From NCBI GenBank assembly GCA_900757235.1, contig CAAENB010000136.1, positions 1-17,009 on the forward strand: a stretch of 17,009 bases of DNA, written 5' to 3'. Numbering within the stretch: the first letter of the stretch is position 1; the number at the start of each line of letters is the position of its first letter. Position numbers and translations under genes: made by a program. Below are positions 1-6,684 of the stretch, piece by piece. The stretch comes from an uncultured Collinsella sp. GTDB lineage: Bacteria; Actinomycetota; Coriobacteriia; Coriobacteriales; Coriobacteriaceae. The notes under the pieces are model-generated. The model saw nothing but the letters and a program-made list of their open reading frames with translations, was not told the DNA's origin and did not search any database.

Positions 1-951
<951 letters not shown>

Positions 952-953
952 GG

Positions 954-1010
954 TAGTCATTCAAGAACGTCCCCAATGACTAGTCATTTTTTTGTCTAGT
1001 CGTTGGGGAC
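954..1010. repeat. Nested palindromes after gltD (REP-like, possible weak terminator)
   Basis: GTCCCCAATGACTAG (969-983) is matched by CTAGTCGTTGGGGAC (996-1010) with one mismatch, giving a 15-bp stem. Inside it ATGACTAGTCAT (976-987) is itself a perfect palindrome followed by seven T. A third pairing, TAGTCATT (954-961) with AATGACTA (975-982), competes with the long stem. The element begins three bases after the gltD stop, so it may end or protect that transcript. The symmetry also suits a dispersed REP-type element. Which role applies cannot be told from one copy. Confidence 0.6.
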
Positions 1011-1305
1011 ACTCTTTGCGAACGATTTGTTCGTTTGCTGACGTGCGGGTGTTCATTTGTCGACTTTTTGGGCTGTGGTCACCTGTTGTTTCTGTGGTGA
1101 CTGCGGGCATCTGGCTCAAAAGGGCGGGTTGGCTGTCTATGTCTACCTGCGGTTTCTTTGCGGTGCGCTCATTCGGTCAAGTGTCCCGCCAAGTGTTTGG
1201 TTAGCATCTGGTTTGCAGCCGGAGGCCTATTTTACCCGCGCTGGCCGTGGCCGACCACCCTCCTCGTAAGCTCAAATTGAGGTCCATCAGTTTGAGGAGG
1301 ATGCC
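1011..1305. other. Gene-free intergenic stretch
   Basis: No convincing reading frame lies here; the two 70-codon frames lack a ribosome site and recognisable protein sequence. Base composition is more T-rich than in the genes. The only structure seen is a small hairpin, CGAAC...GTTCG (1018-1032), and CTCAAA (1271-1276) pairing with TTTGAG (1291-1296), which would cover the first bases of the ribosome site GAGGAGG (1294-1300) of the next gene. No clear -35/-10 pair was found for that gene. Confidence 0.5.
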
Positions 1306-2013
1306 ATGACTGACCACGCTTTAGATCGAGCGCAGCTGGCCGAAGCCGTCGGCAACGATATTGCCGACATGGCCCATTTTTGGATGCTGCGGAAGTTCCA
1401 GTTTTTGGAGCCGGCGCGCGAACAGTTCGAGATCATTGTCGACCCATGGCTCAGCTATTGCACCGAGCCTTCGCAAAACGAAATCATGGCCTACAACATG
1501 GCGTTTACCGATTGGCTGCTCTTCGAGCGCTCCTATCGCCATGGCAAGACGCTGCTCGAGCTGTATGTTGACGAGCCGCCGGCATCGTTTTCGCCTGCCT
1601 CGCTCAAGCGGCTCGAGCAGGTACGCGACACGCAGTATTTCTCACGCTTTGGCATTTTGGACAAGGATCCTGCGACTGGTATGGTCGCGCTGAAGGACGC
1701 GCGCACCGATCATCGCTTTGATGTCTACGACCCGCATATCGTGCAAAAGGAGCATTGGAGCGCCGGCGCGATTGCGGTGCGCCTCGCCTGCGTCGACGAT
1801 GTCTGGCTGACGGCGGGACAGCTCTACCTGTATGACATCGCGCGCCTGAACGACACGGCGGTCGACGGGCCGGGTGCGGTGCATCCCGAGGATCTGCAGA
1901 ACGGCTTTGACACCTCGTGCATCAGTTTCTTTTTGCGCCTGGTCCGCGACATCATGGGCGCCCAGGGGCGGTACGTGAAGTCGCTCAACATCTACGAGCA
2001 GGAGTGGGAGTAG
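1306..2013 (+). CDS. Hypothetical cytoplasmic protein, 235 aa
   Basis: The ATG start is fixed by an excellent Shine-Dalgarno sequence, GAGGAGG, five bases upstream. The product is soluble, aromatic and acidic, with no signal peptide or membrane segment. Visible blocks are an N-terminal helical part (DIADMAHFWMLRKFQFLEPAREQFE), then MAFTDWLLFERSYRHGKTLLELY (around 65-87), RDTQYFSRFGI (108-118), and a beta-rich part where VALKDARTDHRFDVYD and AIAVRLACVDDVWL suggest a small barrel-like fold. The order 'DWLLFE...GKTLLELY...D..TDHRFDVYD...RL..VDD.W' recalls unnamed bacterial proteins often joined to SEC-C zinc motifs, but no such motif is present. I do not recognise the family and assign no function. 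It stands alone, between gltD and repeat array A. Confidence 0.85.
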   Translation: MTDHALDRAQLAEAVGNDIADMAHFWMLRKFQFLEPAREQFEIIVDPWLSYCTEPSQNEIMAYNMAFTDWLLFERSYRHGKTLLELYVDEPPASFSPASLKRLEQVRDTQYFSRFGILDKDPATGMVALKDARTDHRFDVYDPHIVQKEHWSAGAIAVRLACVDDVWLTAGQLYLYDIARLNDTAVDGPGAVHPEDLQNGFDTSCISFFLRLVRDIMGAQGRYVKSLNIYEQEWE

Positions 2014-2054
2014 GGGATGTGGCTGGTGTCGCCTGCCTTGCCTTCTGCCGTTAT

Positions 2055-2352
2055 GTCTCGGTCTGTAACGTCTAGGGACAAAAAACCGGTCTACCTGTTA
2101 CAGATCGAGACGAATGCTTGGGCGCCGCTGGTTTGTCTAAATCTGTAACGTTTGGAGGCCTGGAGAACGTCTAACTGTTACAGATCGAGACGTTTGGCAC
2201 TTGGCTGGGGGAATGTCTCAATCTGTAACATCTACAGGCCAAAATTCGACCTAACTGTTACAGATCGAGACAAAGGTTGGACGCGGTGCCGAAAGATCTT
2301 GTTCTGTAACAACTAGAGGCTCAAAGACTGTCTTCCTGTTACAGATCAAGAC
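2055..2352. repeat. Palindromic array A: four 57-nt inverted-repeat units, period 80-81
   Basis: Units: A1 2055-2111, A2 2135-2191, A3 2215-2271, A4 2296-2352. Each has a 16-nt left arm (consensus GTCTCGATCTGTAACA), a 25-nt centre and the inverted arm (TGTTACAGATCGAGAC). Starts are 80, 80 and 81 bases apart, leaving spacers of 23, 23 and 24. Centres vary around TCTAGAGGCC-AAAA-...GTCTAAC; spacers are also loosely related (GG-CTGG and GCGGTGC-GAAA words). Left arms carry changes that are mostly not matched in the right arm, for example GTCTAAATCTGTAACG in A2 against an unchanged right arm. The array ends 26 bases before the ATG of the nuclease-like gene, so any promoter of that gene lies in or before it. 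Confidence 0.95.
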
Positions 2353-2378
2353 ATTTGTCAGCGGAGGCAACAGCGGCG

Positions 2379-3449
2379 ATGGTCCAGTTGTCCGATGTGG
2401 TGGTGATGAAAGTGTCCAATACCGTTCTCAAACACAAACATGCGACTCGCAACACGTTGGCGCGGAATAGGATGCTCGCGCGGCTCACGGAGACGACCGA
2501 GCAAGGTGCGCTGCTCGCAACGCATGACAATGCCGAGCTCATGTGGCTGCGGCGTCATGTGGGAACCGATGATATTGCGGAGCCCGAGCCGTATCTGTTC
2601 TGCTTTCAGCATGATTGGGATGCATCGACGCCGGCGGAGCGAGCGCTGAGGACTATCAAAGGGCTTGCGGAATTTCATCCCGATTGGGCGTTTTGGGGCT
2701 ATGACGCGGCGCTTTTGTGGGGTTTGGAGGTGCCGAATGATCTACTCGGGCCGCGTTTTCTTGTTAAGACGGGTTGTTCGGTGACGTTGAGCAGCGGGTG
2801 CAGGTTGTTGCGTCCACAGATGGCGGGCGTGCTCGAGCTTGTTGATGGCGTGCGGGTGACGTCGTTTTGGCGCACGGTGGAGGATTGCTTGCTGCGTGCG
2901 CCGTTCTCCTACGGGTTGGCGATCGCCGATTCTGCACTGCGGGCAAAAGGTGTATCACGTGGGGATTTGTGCGAGCGCCTCCGCGCCGATTGCGAGGGCA
3001 GGCGCGGGTATCGCAGGGCACGGGTGATTGCGTCGTATGCGGACGGGCTGTCCGAAAACGGCGGCGAGTCTCGGTTCCGAGCGTTCTTTATTGCGTACGG
3101 CTTTCCAGTTCCGGAGCTGCAGGTGGAGTTTCGCGACCCGCTCGATCCGAGCCAGGCGTTTCGCGTCGACTATTTTTGGCGGCTCATGGACGGGACGTGT
3201 GTCATCGGCGAGCTCGACGGAAAGGGGAAGTATACCTTGCAGAACGGCGAGGGTCGGGAGTCGGTCGACCCGTTCGTGGCAGAGCGTCAGCGGGAATCTC
3301 ATCTGACAATGCTCGGGCACAAGGTGCTTCGGTTCACGTTTGATGAACTCAAGAACCCGGGGAAGCTGGCTGAAAAGATGAGGCTGGCGGGTATTTCGCA
3401 GCGGACCGATTTGGCTGAGGGATGGAAGCGTCAGTGGTATGGGCACTGA
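2379..3449 (+). CDS. Predicted nuclease of DUF559/Vsr-like fold with AbiEi-like N-terminal half
   Basis: I start at ATG 2379 because GGAGG (2363-2367) lies 11 bases upstream; the frame is open from a TTG at 2355, three bases after array A, which is less likely. The product is 356 residues with no signal or membrane segment. Residues 85-190 (AERALRTIKGLAEFHPDWAFWGYDAALLWGL ... GVRVTSFWRTVEDCLLRAPFSYGLAIADSAL) match the layout of AbiEi-like proteins, which occur in abortive-infection/type IV toxin-antitoxin loci. Residues 225-325 look like DUF559, a PD-(D/E)XK/Vsr-like fold: ESRFR (E230), FRVDYFW (D264), GELDGKGKY (E278, K282), then ERQRESHLTMLGHKVLRFT. DNA cleavage is inferred, not shown. No AbiEii partner is adjacent. 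Codon use is looser (more TTG, GGG, CGG) than in gltD or the helicase, compatible with transfer. The stop is only eight bases before array B. Confidence 0.8.
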   Translation: MVQLSDVVVMKVSNTVLKHKHATRNTLARNRMLARLTETTEQGALLATHDNAELMWLRRHVGTDDIAEPEPYLFCFQHDWDASTPAERALRTIKGLAEFHPDWAFWGYDAALLWGLEVPNDLLGPRFLVKTGCSVTLSSGCRLLRPQMAGVLELVDGVRVTSFWRTVEDCLLRAPFSYGLAIADSALRAKGVSRGDLCERLRADCEGRRGYRRARVIASYADGLSENGGESRFRAFFIAYGFPVPELQVEFRDPLDPSQAFRVDYFWRLMDGTCVIGELDGKGKYTLQNGEGRESVDPFVAERQRESHLTMLGHKVLRFTFDELKNPGKLAEKMRLAGISQRTDLAEGWKRQWYGH

Positions 3450-3457
3450 AGCGGACT

Positions 3458-3755
3458 GTCTCAATCTGTAACAACAGGGGACCGTTTGGCCTCGCAACTG
3501 TTACAGATCAAGACAATAGGTTGGCTACCGCTAAAAGATCTTAATCTGTAACATCTAGAGGCCGAAAACCTGTCTACTTGTTACAGATTTAGACGTTTGA
3601 CGACGGTGCTGGAGAATATCTCGATCTGTAACATCTGACGGCCAAAATTCGACCCAACTGTTACAGATTGAGACAAAGGCTGGACGCGGTGCTGAAAGAT
3701 CTCGATCTGTAACATTTGGAAGGTTAAAGACGGTCTATCTGTTACAGATCAAGAC
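3458..3755. repeat. Palindromic array B: four 57-nt inverted-repeat units, period 80-81
   Basis: Units: B1 3458-3514, B2 3538-3594, B3 3618-3674, B4 3699-3755. Unit length, 25-nt centre and start spacing (80, 80, 81) are exactly those of array A. B3 and A3 share 21 of 25 centre bases, and the spacers after them share 22 of 24 (AAAGG-TGGACGCGGTGC-GAAAG), so the two arrays are copies of each other or exchange sequence. B2 resembles A1 more than A2. Three left arms here begin with A instead of G. Together A and B put the gene between them inside roughly 300-base direct repeats made of inverted repeats. Confidence 0.95.
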
Positions 3756-3836
3756 GTTTTGCTGGAACGACCGGAGCATCGCTGCACTGGTCTGTTCATC
3801 CTCACGACCCTCTCTTCCCTCCGTTAACCGATATGT

Positions 3837-3867
3837 TTGACTTTAGTTCGCTGCATTAGGTGATAAT
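3837..3867 (+). promoter_or_regulatory. Likely promoter of the amidohydrolase gene
   Basis: TTGACT (3837-3842) and GATAAT (3862-3867, preceded by T) resemble -35 and -10 boxes with a 19-base gap, or 18 if the -10 is read as TGATAA. Transcription from about 3874 would give a 33-base leader containing the ribosome site. The box quality and position support it; the gap is slightly long. Confidence 0.55.
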
Positions 3868-3906
3868 GGACAAATGTTCAAGTTAATCGTGAGGGAGGAG
3901 CTCGAT

Positions 3907-5277
3907 ATGGCGTCTGCCGATCGTTCCACGTTGTTTATCAATGCGACCGTCCTGGATGGTTCGGAACATATGGAGCCGCAGCCCGACATGGCCGTGGCAG
4001 TTGAGCGCGGTCTCATCACGTGGATGGGGCCGAGTGCTGTGGCGCAGGCGCCTGCAGGTGCCGAGGTCATCGATCTGGCAGGGGCGTATCTCATGCCGGG
4101 CCTCATCAATATGCATGTGCATCTGTGCGGCTCGGGTAAGCCGGTTTCGGCGGGCGATGCGGGCGCGCTGATGAAGAAGCTCGATAATCCCGTGGGGCGC
4201 GCCATCGTGCGCCATATCCTCAAGGGCAGCGCTCAGCAGCAGCTGGCAAGCGGCGTGACCACGGTGCGCGGCGCGGGCGACCCGCTGTTTGCCGATCTGG
4301 CCGTGCGCGATGCTATCGATGCCGGTAAGTATCAGGGTCCGCGCTTGGTGGCGCCGGGAACGGGCGTCACGGTGCAGGGCGGCCATGGTGCGGGCCTGTT
4401 CGCCCAGGTGGCCAACAGTCCCGCCGAGGCAGCCGAACAGGTGCGCGACCTGTATGCGCGCGGTGCCGACGTCATTAAGCTGTTCGTGACGGGCGGCGTG
4501 TTCGATGCGACCGAGGTGGGCGAGCCGGGCGTGCTGCGTATGCCGGTGGAGGTTGCCGCGGCGGCATGCAAGGCGGCGCACGATATGGGCCTTCCGGTTA
4601 TGGCCCATGTCGAGAGTACCGAGGGCGTGAAGGCCGCGCTTGAGGCCGGCGTTGACACGATTGAGCACGGCGCTCCGTTGACACCCGAAATCTTGGAGCT
4701 GTATCGTGGCGCCGCGGGCACACAGCTCGAGGGGCGTGCGCCGAGTGTGACCTGCACTATCAGCCCGGCGCTGCCGTTTGTATTGCTCGACCCGGAAAAG
4801 ACCCATTCGACTGATACGCAAAAGAAGAACGGCGATATCGTGTGCTCGGGCATTATCGAGAGCGCCCGTGCCGCACTGGAAGCTGGCGTTAAGGTGGGCC
4901 TGGGCACGGACTCGAGCTGCCCGTTCGTGACGCAGTACGACATGTGGCGTGAGGTGGCCTATTTTGCCAAGTATGTCGGCGTGAGCAACGCCTTCGCGCT
5001 GCACACGGCCACGCAGGTCAATGCTGAGCTACTGGGGCTGGGCGGCGAGACCGGCACGATCGAGTGCGGCAAGGCCGCCGATATCCTGGTGACGCGCAAG
5101 AATCCGCTCGATGACCTGTGCGCACTGCGTGAGCCGATGCACGTGATGTGCCGTGGTGATCTGGTGCGCAAACTCAAGGTGAAGCGTATTCCCGAGGTGG
5201 ACGCCGAGCTCGACACGATTATGGCCATGCCTGCCGAGGCGTTGGCCGAGGAGCTTGCCCGCGACGGCGTGGCGTAA
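3907..5277 (+). CDS. Metal-dependent amidohydrolase (imidazolonepropionase/dipeptidase-like)
   Basis: The start is placed at ATG 3907, six bases after GGGAGGAG, rather than the in-frame ATG 3874, which has no ribosome site; the product is 456 residues and cytoplasmic. It has the full metal-site pattern of the amidohydrolase superfamily: HVH in MPGLINMHVHL (H70, H72), a lysine that is carbamylated in relatives (VIKLFVTGGV, K191), histidines in VMAHVES (H234) and TIEHGAPLT (H254), and the catalytic aspartate in GLGTDSSCP (D335). A beta-sandwich at both ends (residues 8-62 and the C-terminal GKAADILV...RKLKVKR) is normal for the family. This subgroup includes imidazolonepropionase-like enzymes and Xaa-Pro/Xaa-Arg dipeptidases. 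The substrate cannot be read from the sequence, and no pathway partner is adjacent. It has its own promoter and terminator, so it is probably monocistronic. Confidence 0.9.
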   Translation: MASADRSTLFINATVLDGSEHMEPQPDMAVAVERGLITWMGPSAVAQAPAGAEVIDLAGAYLMPGLINMHVHLCGSGKPVSAGDAGALMKKLDNPVGRAIVRHILKGSAQQQLASGVTTVRGAGDPLFADLAVRDAIDAGKYQGPRLVAPGTGVTVQGGHGAGLFAQVANSPAEAAEQVRDLYARGADVIKLFVTGGVFDATEVGEPGVLRMPVEVAAAACKAAHDMGLPVMAHVESTEGVKAALEAGVDTIEHGAPLTPEILELYRGAAGTQLEGRAPSVTCTISPALPFVLLDPEKTHSTDTQKKNGDIVCSGIIESARAALEAGVKVGLGTDSSCPFVTQYDMWREVAYFAKYVGVSNAFALHTATQVNAELLGLGGETGTIECGKAADILVTRKNPLDDLCALREPMHVMCRGDLVRKLKVKRIPEVDAELDTIMAMPAEALAEELARDGVA

Positions 5278-5296
5278 GCGTGCGATATGACGATGC

Positions 5297-5319
5297 GACA
5301 AAGGGGCAATCCCTTTGTC
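5297..5319 (+). other. Short perfect hairpin after the amidohydrolase
   Basis: GACAAAGGG (5297-5305) and CCCTTTGTC (5311-5319) form a 9-bp perfect stem with a five-base loop, 19 bases after the stop codon. No T-run follows, so alone it is not a standard terminator. It may stabilise the mRNA 3' end before the terminator at 5326-5366. Confidence 0.6.
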
Positions 5320-5325
5320 ATAATC

Positions 5326-5366
5326 AAAAAAGCCGAGGTCTCAGTGCGAGGCCTCGGCTTTATTTT
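5326..5366. terminator. Bidirectional rho-independent terminator
   Basis: AGCCGAGG (5331-5338) pairs with CCTCGGCT (5352-5359). The stem extends through AA/TT neighbours, with a run of A on the left and TTTATTTTG on the right. It therefore works in both directions, serving the amidohydrolase on the plus strand and the convergent zinc-ribbon gene ending at 5384 on the minus strand. Confidence 0.9.
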
Positions 5367-5383
5367 GTCCCATGGTATGGCGG

Positions 5384-5857
5384 CTATGAGCGTGTCTCCA
5401 TCTTGGCGTGGCACTTGGGGCAGGTGACGCGGATCTTGCCCTTGCCCTTGGGGACGGAGAGCATCTGGCCGCAGTTGGGGCACTTGAGGTATGCCGTGGT
5501 CTTGCGGCCCTTCCACATCTTCTTGGCTGTGCGCTTGGCACGTTCAAAGTCTTCCTTGCTAGTACCGGCTGCGCGCGAGGCGTTGGCCGCTGCAGCTCCG
5601 CCGCCCAAGCTAGCTACAAACTTGCCCAAGCCGGGTACGTTTGCAGTCGCGGCGACAAAGGCCTCGTTCTCCTTGTGACGTGCGTCGATATTTTTGGACA
5701 GGCCGCGCAGCACGCCAATCACGATTACGACGATGGCAATCCAGCTGAGCCACTGGATGCGGGCTATCGATCCGATCATCGCGATGACGATGCCGGCAAA
5801 ACCCATCACGATGGTGAGTTCATCGGCACCATTGCGACCCTTCATAAAGTCATTCAT
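5384..5857 (-). CDS. Small membrane protein with C-terminal zinc ribbon
   Basis: ATG 5857 is chosen because AAAGG lies upstream at normal spacing; ten more in-frame codons lack one. The product has 157 residues. Residues 13-32 (ELTIVMGFAGIVIAMIGSIA) and 35-51 (QWLSWIAIVVIVIGVLRG) are two hydrophobic segments forming a hairpin. A charged linker follows (LSKNIDARHKENEAF, then a Gly/Ala-rich stretch). The C-terminus is a four-cysteine ribbon, CPNCGQ (C126, C129) and CPKCHA (C146, C149), with basic residues between them, like the metal-binding 'zinc-ribbon plus membrane hairpin' proteins of Gram-positive bacteria. Function is unknown; the ribbon could bind nucleic acid or protein. It stands alone between the terminator and the copper operon. 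Confidence 0.85.
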   Translation of the reverse strand: MNDFMKGRNGADELTIVMGFAGIVIAMIGSIARIQWLSWIAIVVIVIGVLRGLSKNIDARHKENEAFVAATANVPGLGKFVASLGGGAAAANASRAAGTSKEDFERAKRTAKKMWKGRKTTAYLKCPNCGQMLSVPKGKGKIRVTCPKCHAKMETRS

Positions 5858-5912
5858 GCAAATTGCCTTTCGTTCGATATGCTGCACGCCTTTATACCCG
5901 ATTTAGAGCAAG

Positions 5913-5993
5913 GGGGACAGGTTAATCTGCACCAATGTGGTGCAAACATACCTGTCCCCGGAATACCAAGACGGTGCAAACGTACTTGTCCCC
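5913..5993. repeat. REP-like palindrome with an extra half copy
   Basis: GGGGACAGGT (5913-5922) pairs with ACCTGTCCCC (5950-5959). Inside, TGCACCA (5928-5934) pairs with TGGTGCA (5938-5944) around a three-base loop, giving a two-tier hairpin. The right half, GGTGCAAACATACCTGTCCCC in two parts (5939-5959), is repeated directly at 5973-5993 with two changes. It follows csoR (ends 6004, minus strand) and precedes the zinc-ribbon gene. The shape is that of dispersed REP/RAYT-type elements. A terminator role is less likely because no T-run follows on either strand. Confidence 0.7.
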
Positions 5994-6003
5994 AATGCCC
6001 CAA

Positions 6004-6276
6004 TTACTTGGAGAGTTTGTCGACGACGCGTTCGATTTCGGCGAGTTTGGCGGCTTTGAGGTCTTCGTCGCCCGATTCGATTGCCGAAGTCACGCAGCCC
6101 TCGATATGCGCCTTGAGCACGTCGGCGTTAATGCGCGCGAGGAGCGCCTGTGTGGCCATGAGCTGCGTGGAGATATCGACGCAGTAGCGGTCCTCCTCGA
6201 CCATCCGCAGGATGCCGTCGATCTGACCGCGTGCCGTCTTGAGCATGCGGGTCACCGATTTATGGTCTGCCATCAT
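6004..6276 (-). CDS. csoR: CsoR-type copper-sensing repressor
   Basis: The product is 90 residues, typical for the CsoR/RcnR (DUF156) family, and all helical. The copper ligands fit the family pattern: Cys32 (DRYCVDI), His57 and Cys61 (LKAHIEGC, H-x3-C). The start Met-Met is preceded by GAGGA at seven bases. Known for the family: the tetrameric apo-protein binds G/C-tract palindromes and leaves DNA when Cu(I) binds. It is the last gene of copA-copZ-csoR, 39 bases after copZ. The palindrome ACCCCC-T-GGGGGT in the copA promoter is its expected target, so the operon should be self-regulated. An RcnR (nickel) or FrmR (formaldehyde) identity is unlikely given the neighbours. Confidence 0.93.
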   Translation of the reverse strand: MMADHKSVTRMLKTARGQIDGILRMVEEDRYCVDISTQLMATQALLARINADVLKAHIEGCVTSAIESGDEDLKAAKLAEIERVVDKLSK

Positions 6277-6315
6277 GGCGGGTCCTCGTTTCTGGTCGGG
6301 GGTACGTGCGGGTCG

Positions 6316-6537
6316 TTATGCGGCGGTCACCGAAAGGGCGTGGAACTTCTCGCCGGCGCCCTCGACAGCGGCGGCGAGCTGCTCGGGGGTCACGGTGTCG
6401 GCGCACTCCACCTGGACGGTCTGAGTCTCGTGGTCGGCGTCGGCGTCGGTTACGCCCGCAACGTTGAGCAGCGCGGTCTCGACGGTGGCGTCGCAGTGGC
6501 CGCACATAAGGCCGGAAGTCTTAATTGTGAAACGCAT
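6316..6537 (-). CDS. copZ: CopZ-type copper chaperone (HMA domain)
   Basis: The product is 73 residues starting at ATG 6537, seven bases after AGAGG; the open frame continues upstream to 6648, but that part falls in the hairpin region and is not protein-like. It is a single heavy-metal-associated domain, with the Cu(I) site MCGHC (C12, C15) at the end of the first strand and the usual beta-alpha-beta-beta-alpha-beta order (ETALLNVAGVTDADADHETQTVQVE). Known for the family: it carries Cu(I) to the CopA pump and to CsoR. It lies between copA and csoR on the same strand, as in other copper operons. The site has His between the cysteines (CGHC), a common chaperone variant. Confidence 0.93.
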   Translation of the reverse strand: MRFTIKTSGLMCGHCDATVETALLNVAGVTDADADHETQTVQVECADTVTPEQLAAAVEGAGEKFHALSVTAA

Positions 6538-6562
6538 GGGTATTCCTCTCTGTTGTGTCGGC

Positions 6563-6656
6563 TTTCCCAGGCACCCGACCCTGACCTTCAAGCCGTCGCT
6601 CGCGTACCAAAGTACGCGTCGCTCCTCTTTCAGGTCAATCTCGGGCACCTGGAAAA
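6563..6656. repeat. Long imperfect hairpin between copA and copZ
   Basis: A 21-base arm (6567-6587, CCAGG...CTGACCT) faces its inverted copy (6632-6652, AGGTCA...CCTGG) with about five mismatches. In the middle CGCGTAC (6601-6607) and GTACGCG (6612-6618) form a 7-bp perfect stem on a CAAA loop. The 147-base gap between two genes of one operon is unusually long and mostly filled by this element. It could cut or slow transcription so that copZ-csoR and copA are made in different amounts, or be an inserted repeat. Confidence 0.7.
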
Positions 6657-6684
6657 CCCGTTCTAAATGGATTTAATGGTGAGC

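Noticed and set aside
992..1269. Two 70-codon frames on the plus strand
   Set aside because: They lack ribosome sites, overlap each other and a palindrome, and show no protein-like pattern.
2055..2352. Integron attC sites
   Set aside because: The arms lack the RYYYAAC/GTTRRRY core arrangement with bulged bases, and no integron integrase is seen.
2355..2378. TTG start of the nuclease-like gene at 2355
   Set aside because: It has no ribosome site of its own and abuts array A; ATG 2379 has GGAGG upstream.
2055..3755. Arrays A and B as a CRISPR locus
   Set aside because: The repeats alternate in direction, are only 16 nt, the centres and spacers are related to each other instead of unique, and no cas gene is present.
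3883..5004. Long minus-strand frame opposite the amidohydrolase
   Set aside because: It is His/Arg-rich and unlike any protein; the plus strand holds an intact conserved enzyme.
6538..6648. N-terminal extension of CopZ
   Set aside because: It is encoded by the copA-copZ hairpin; ATG 6537 has a good ribosome site and gives the normal chaperone length.
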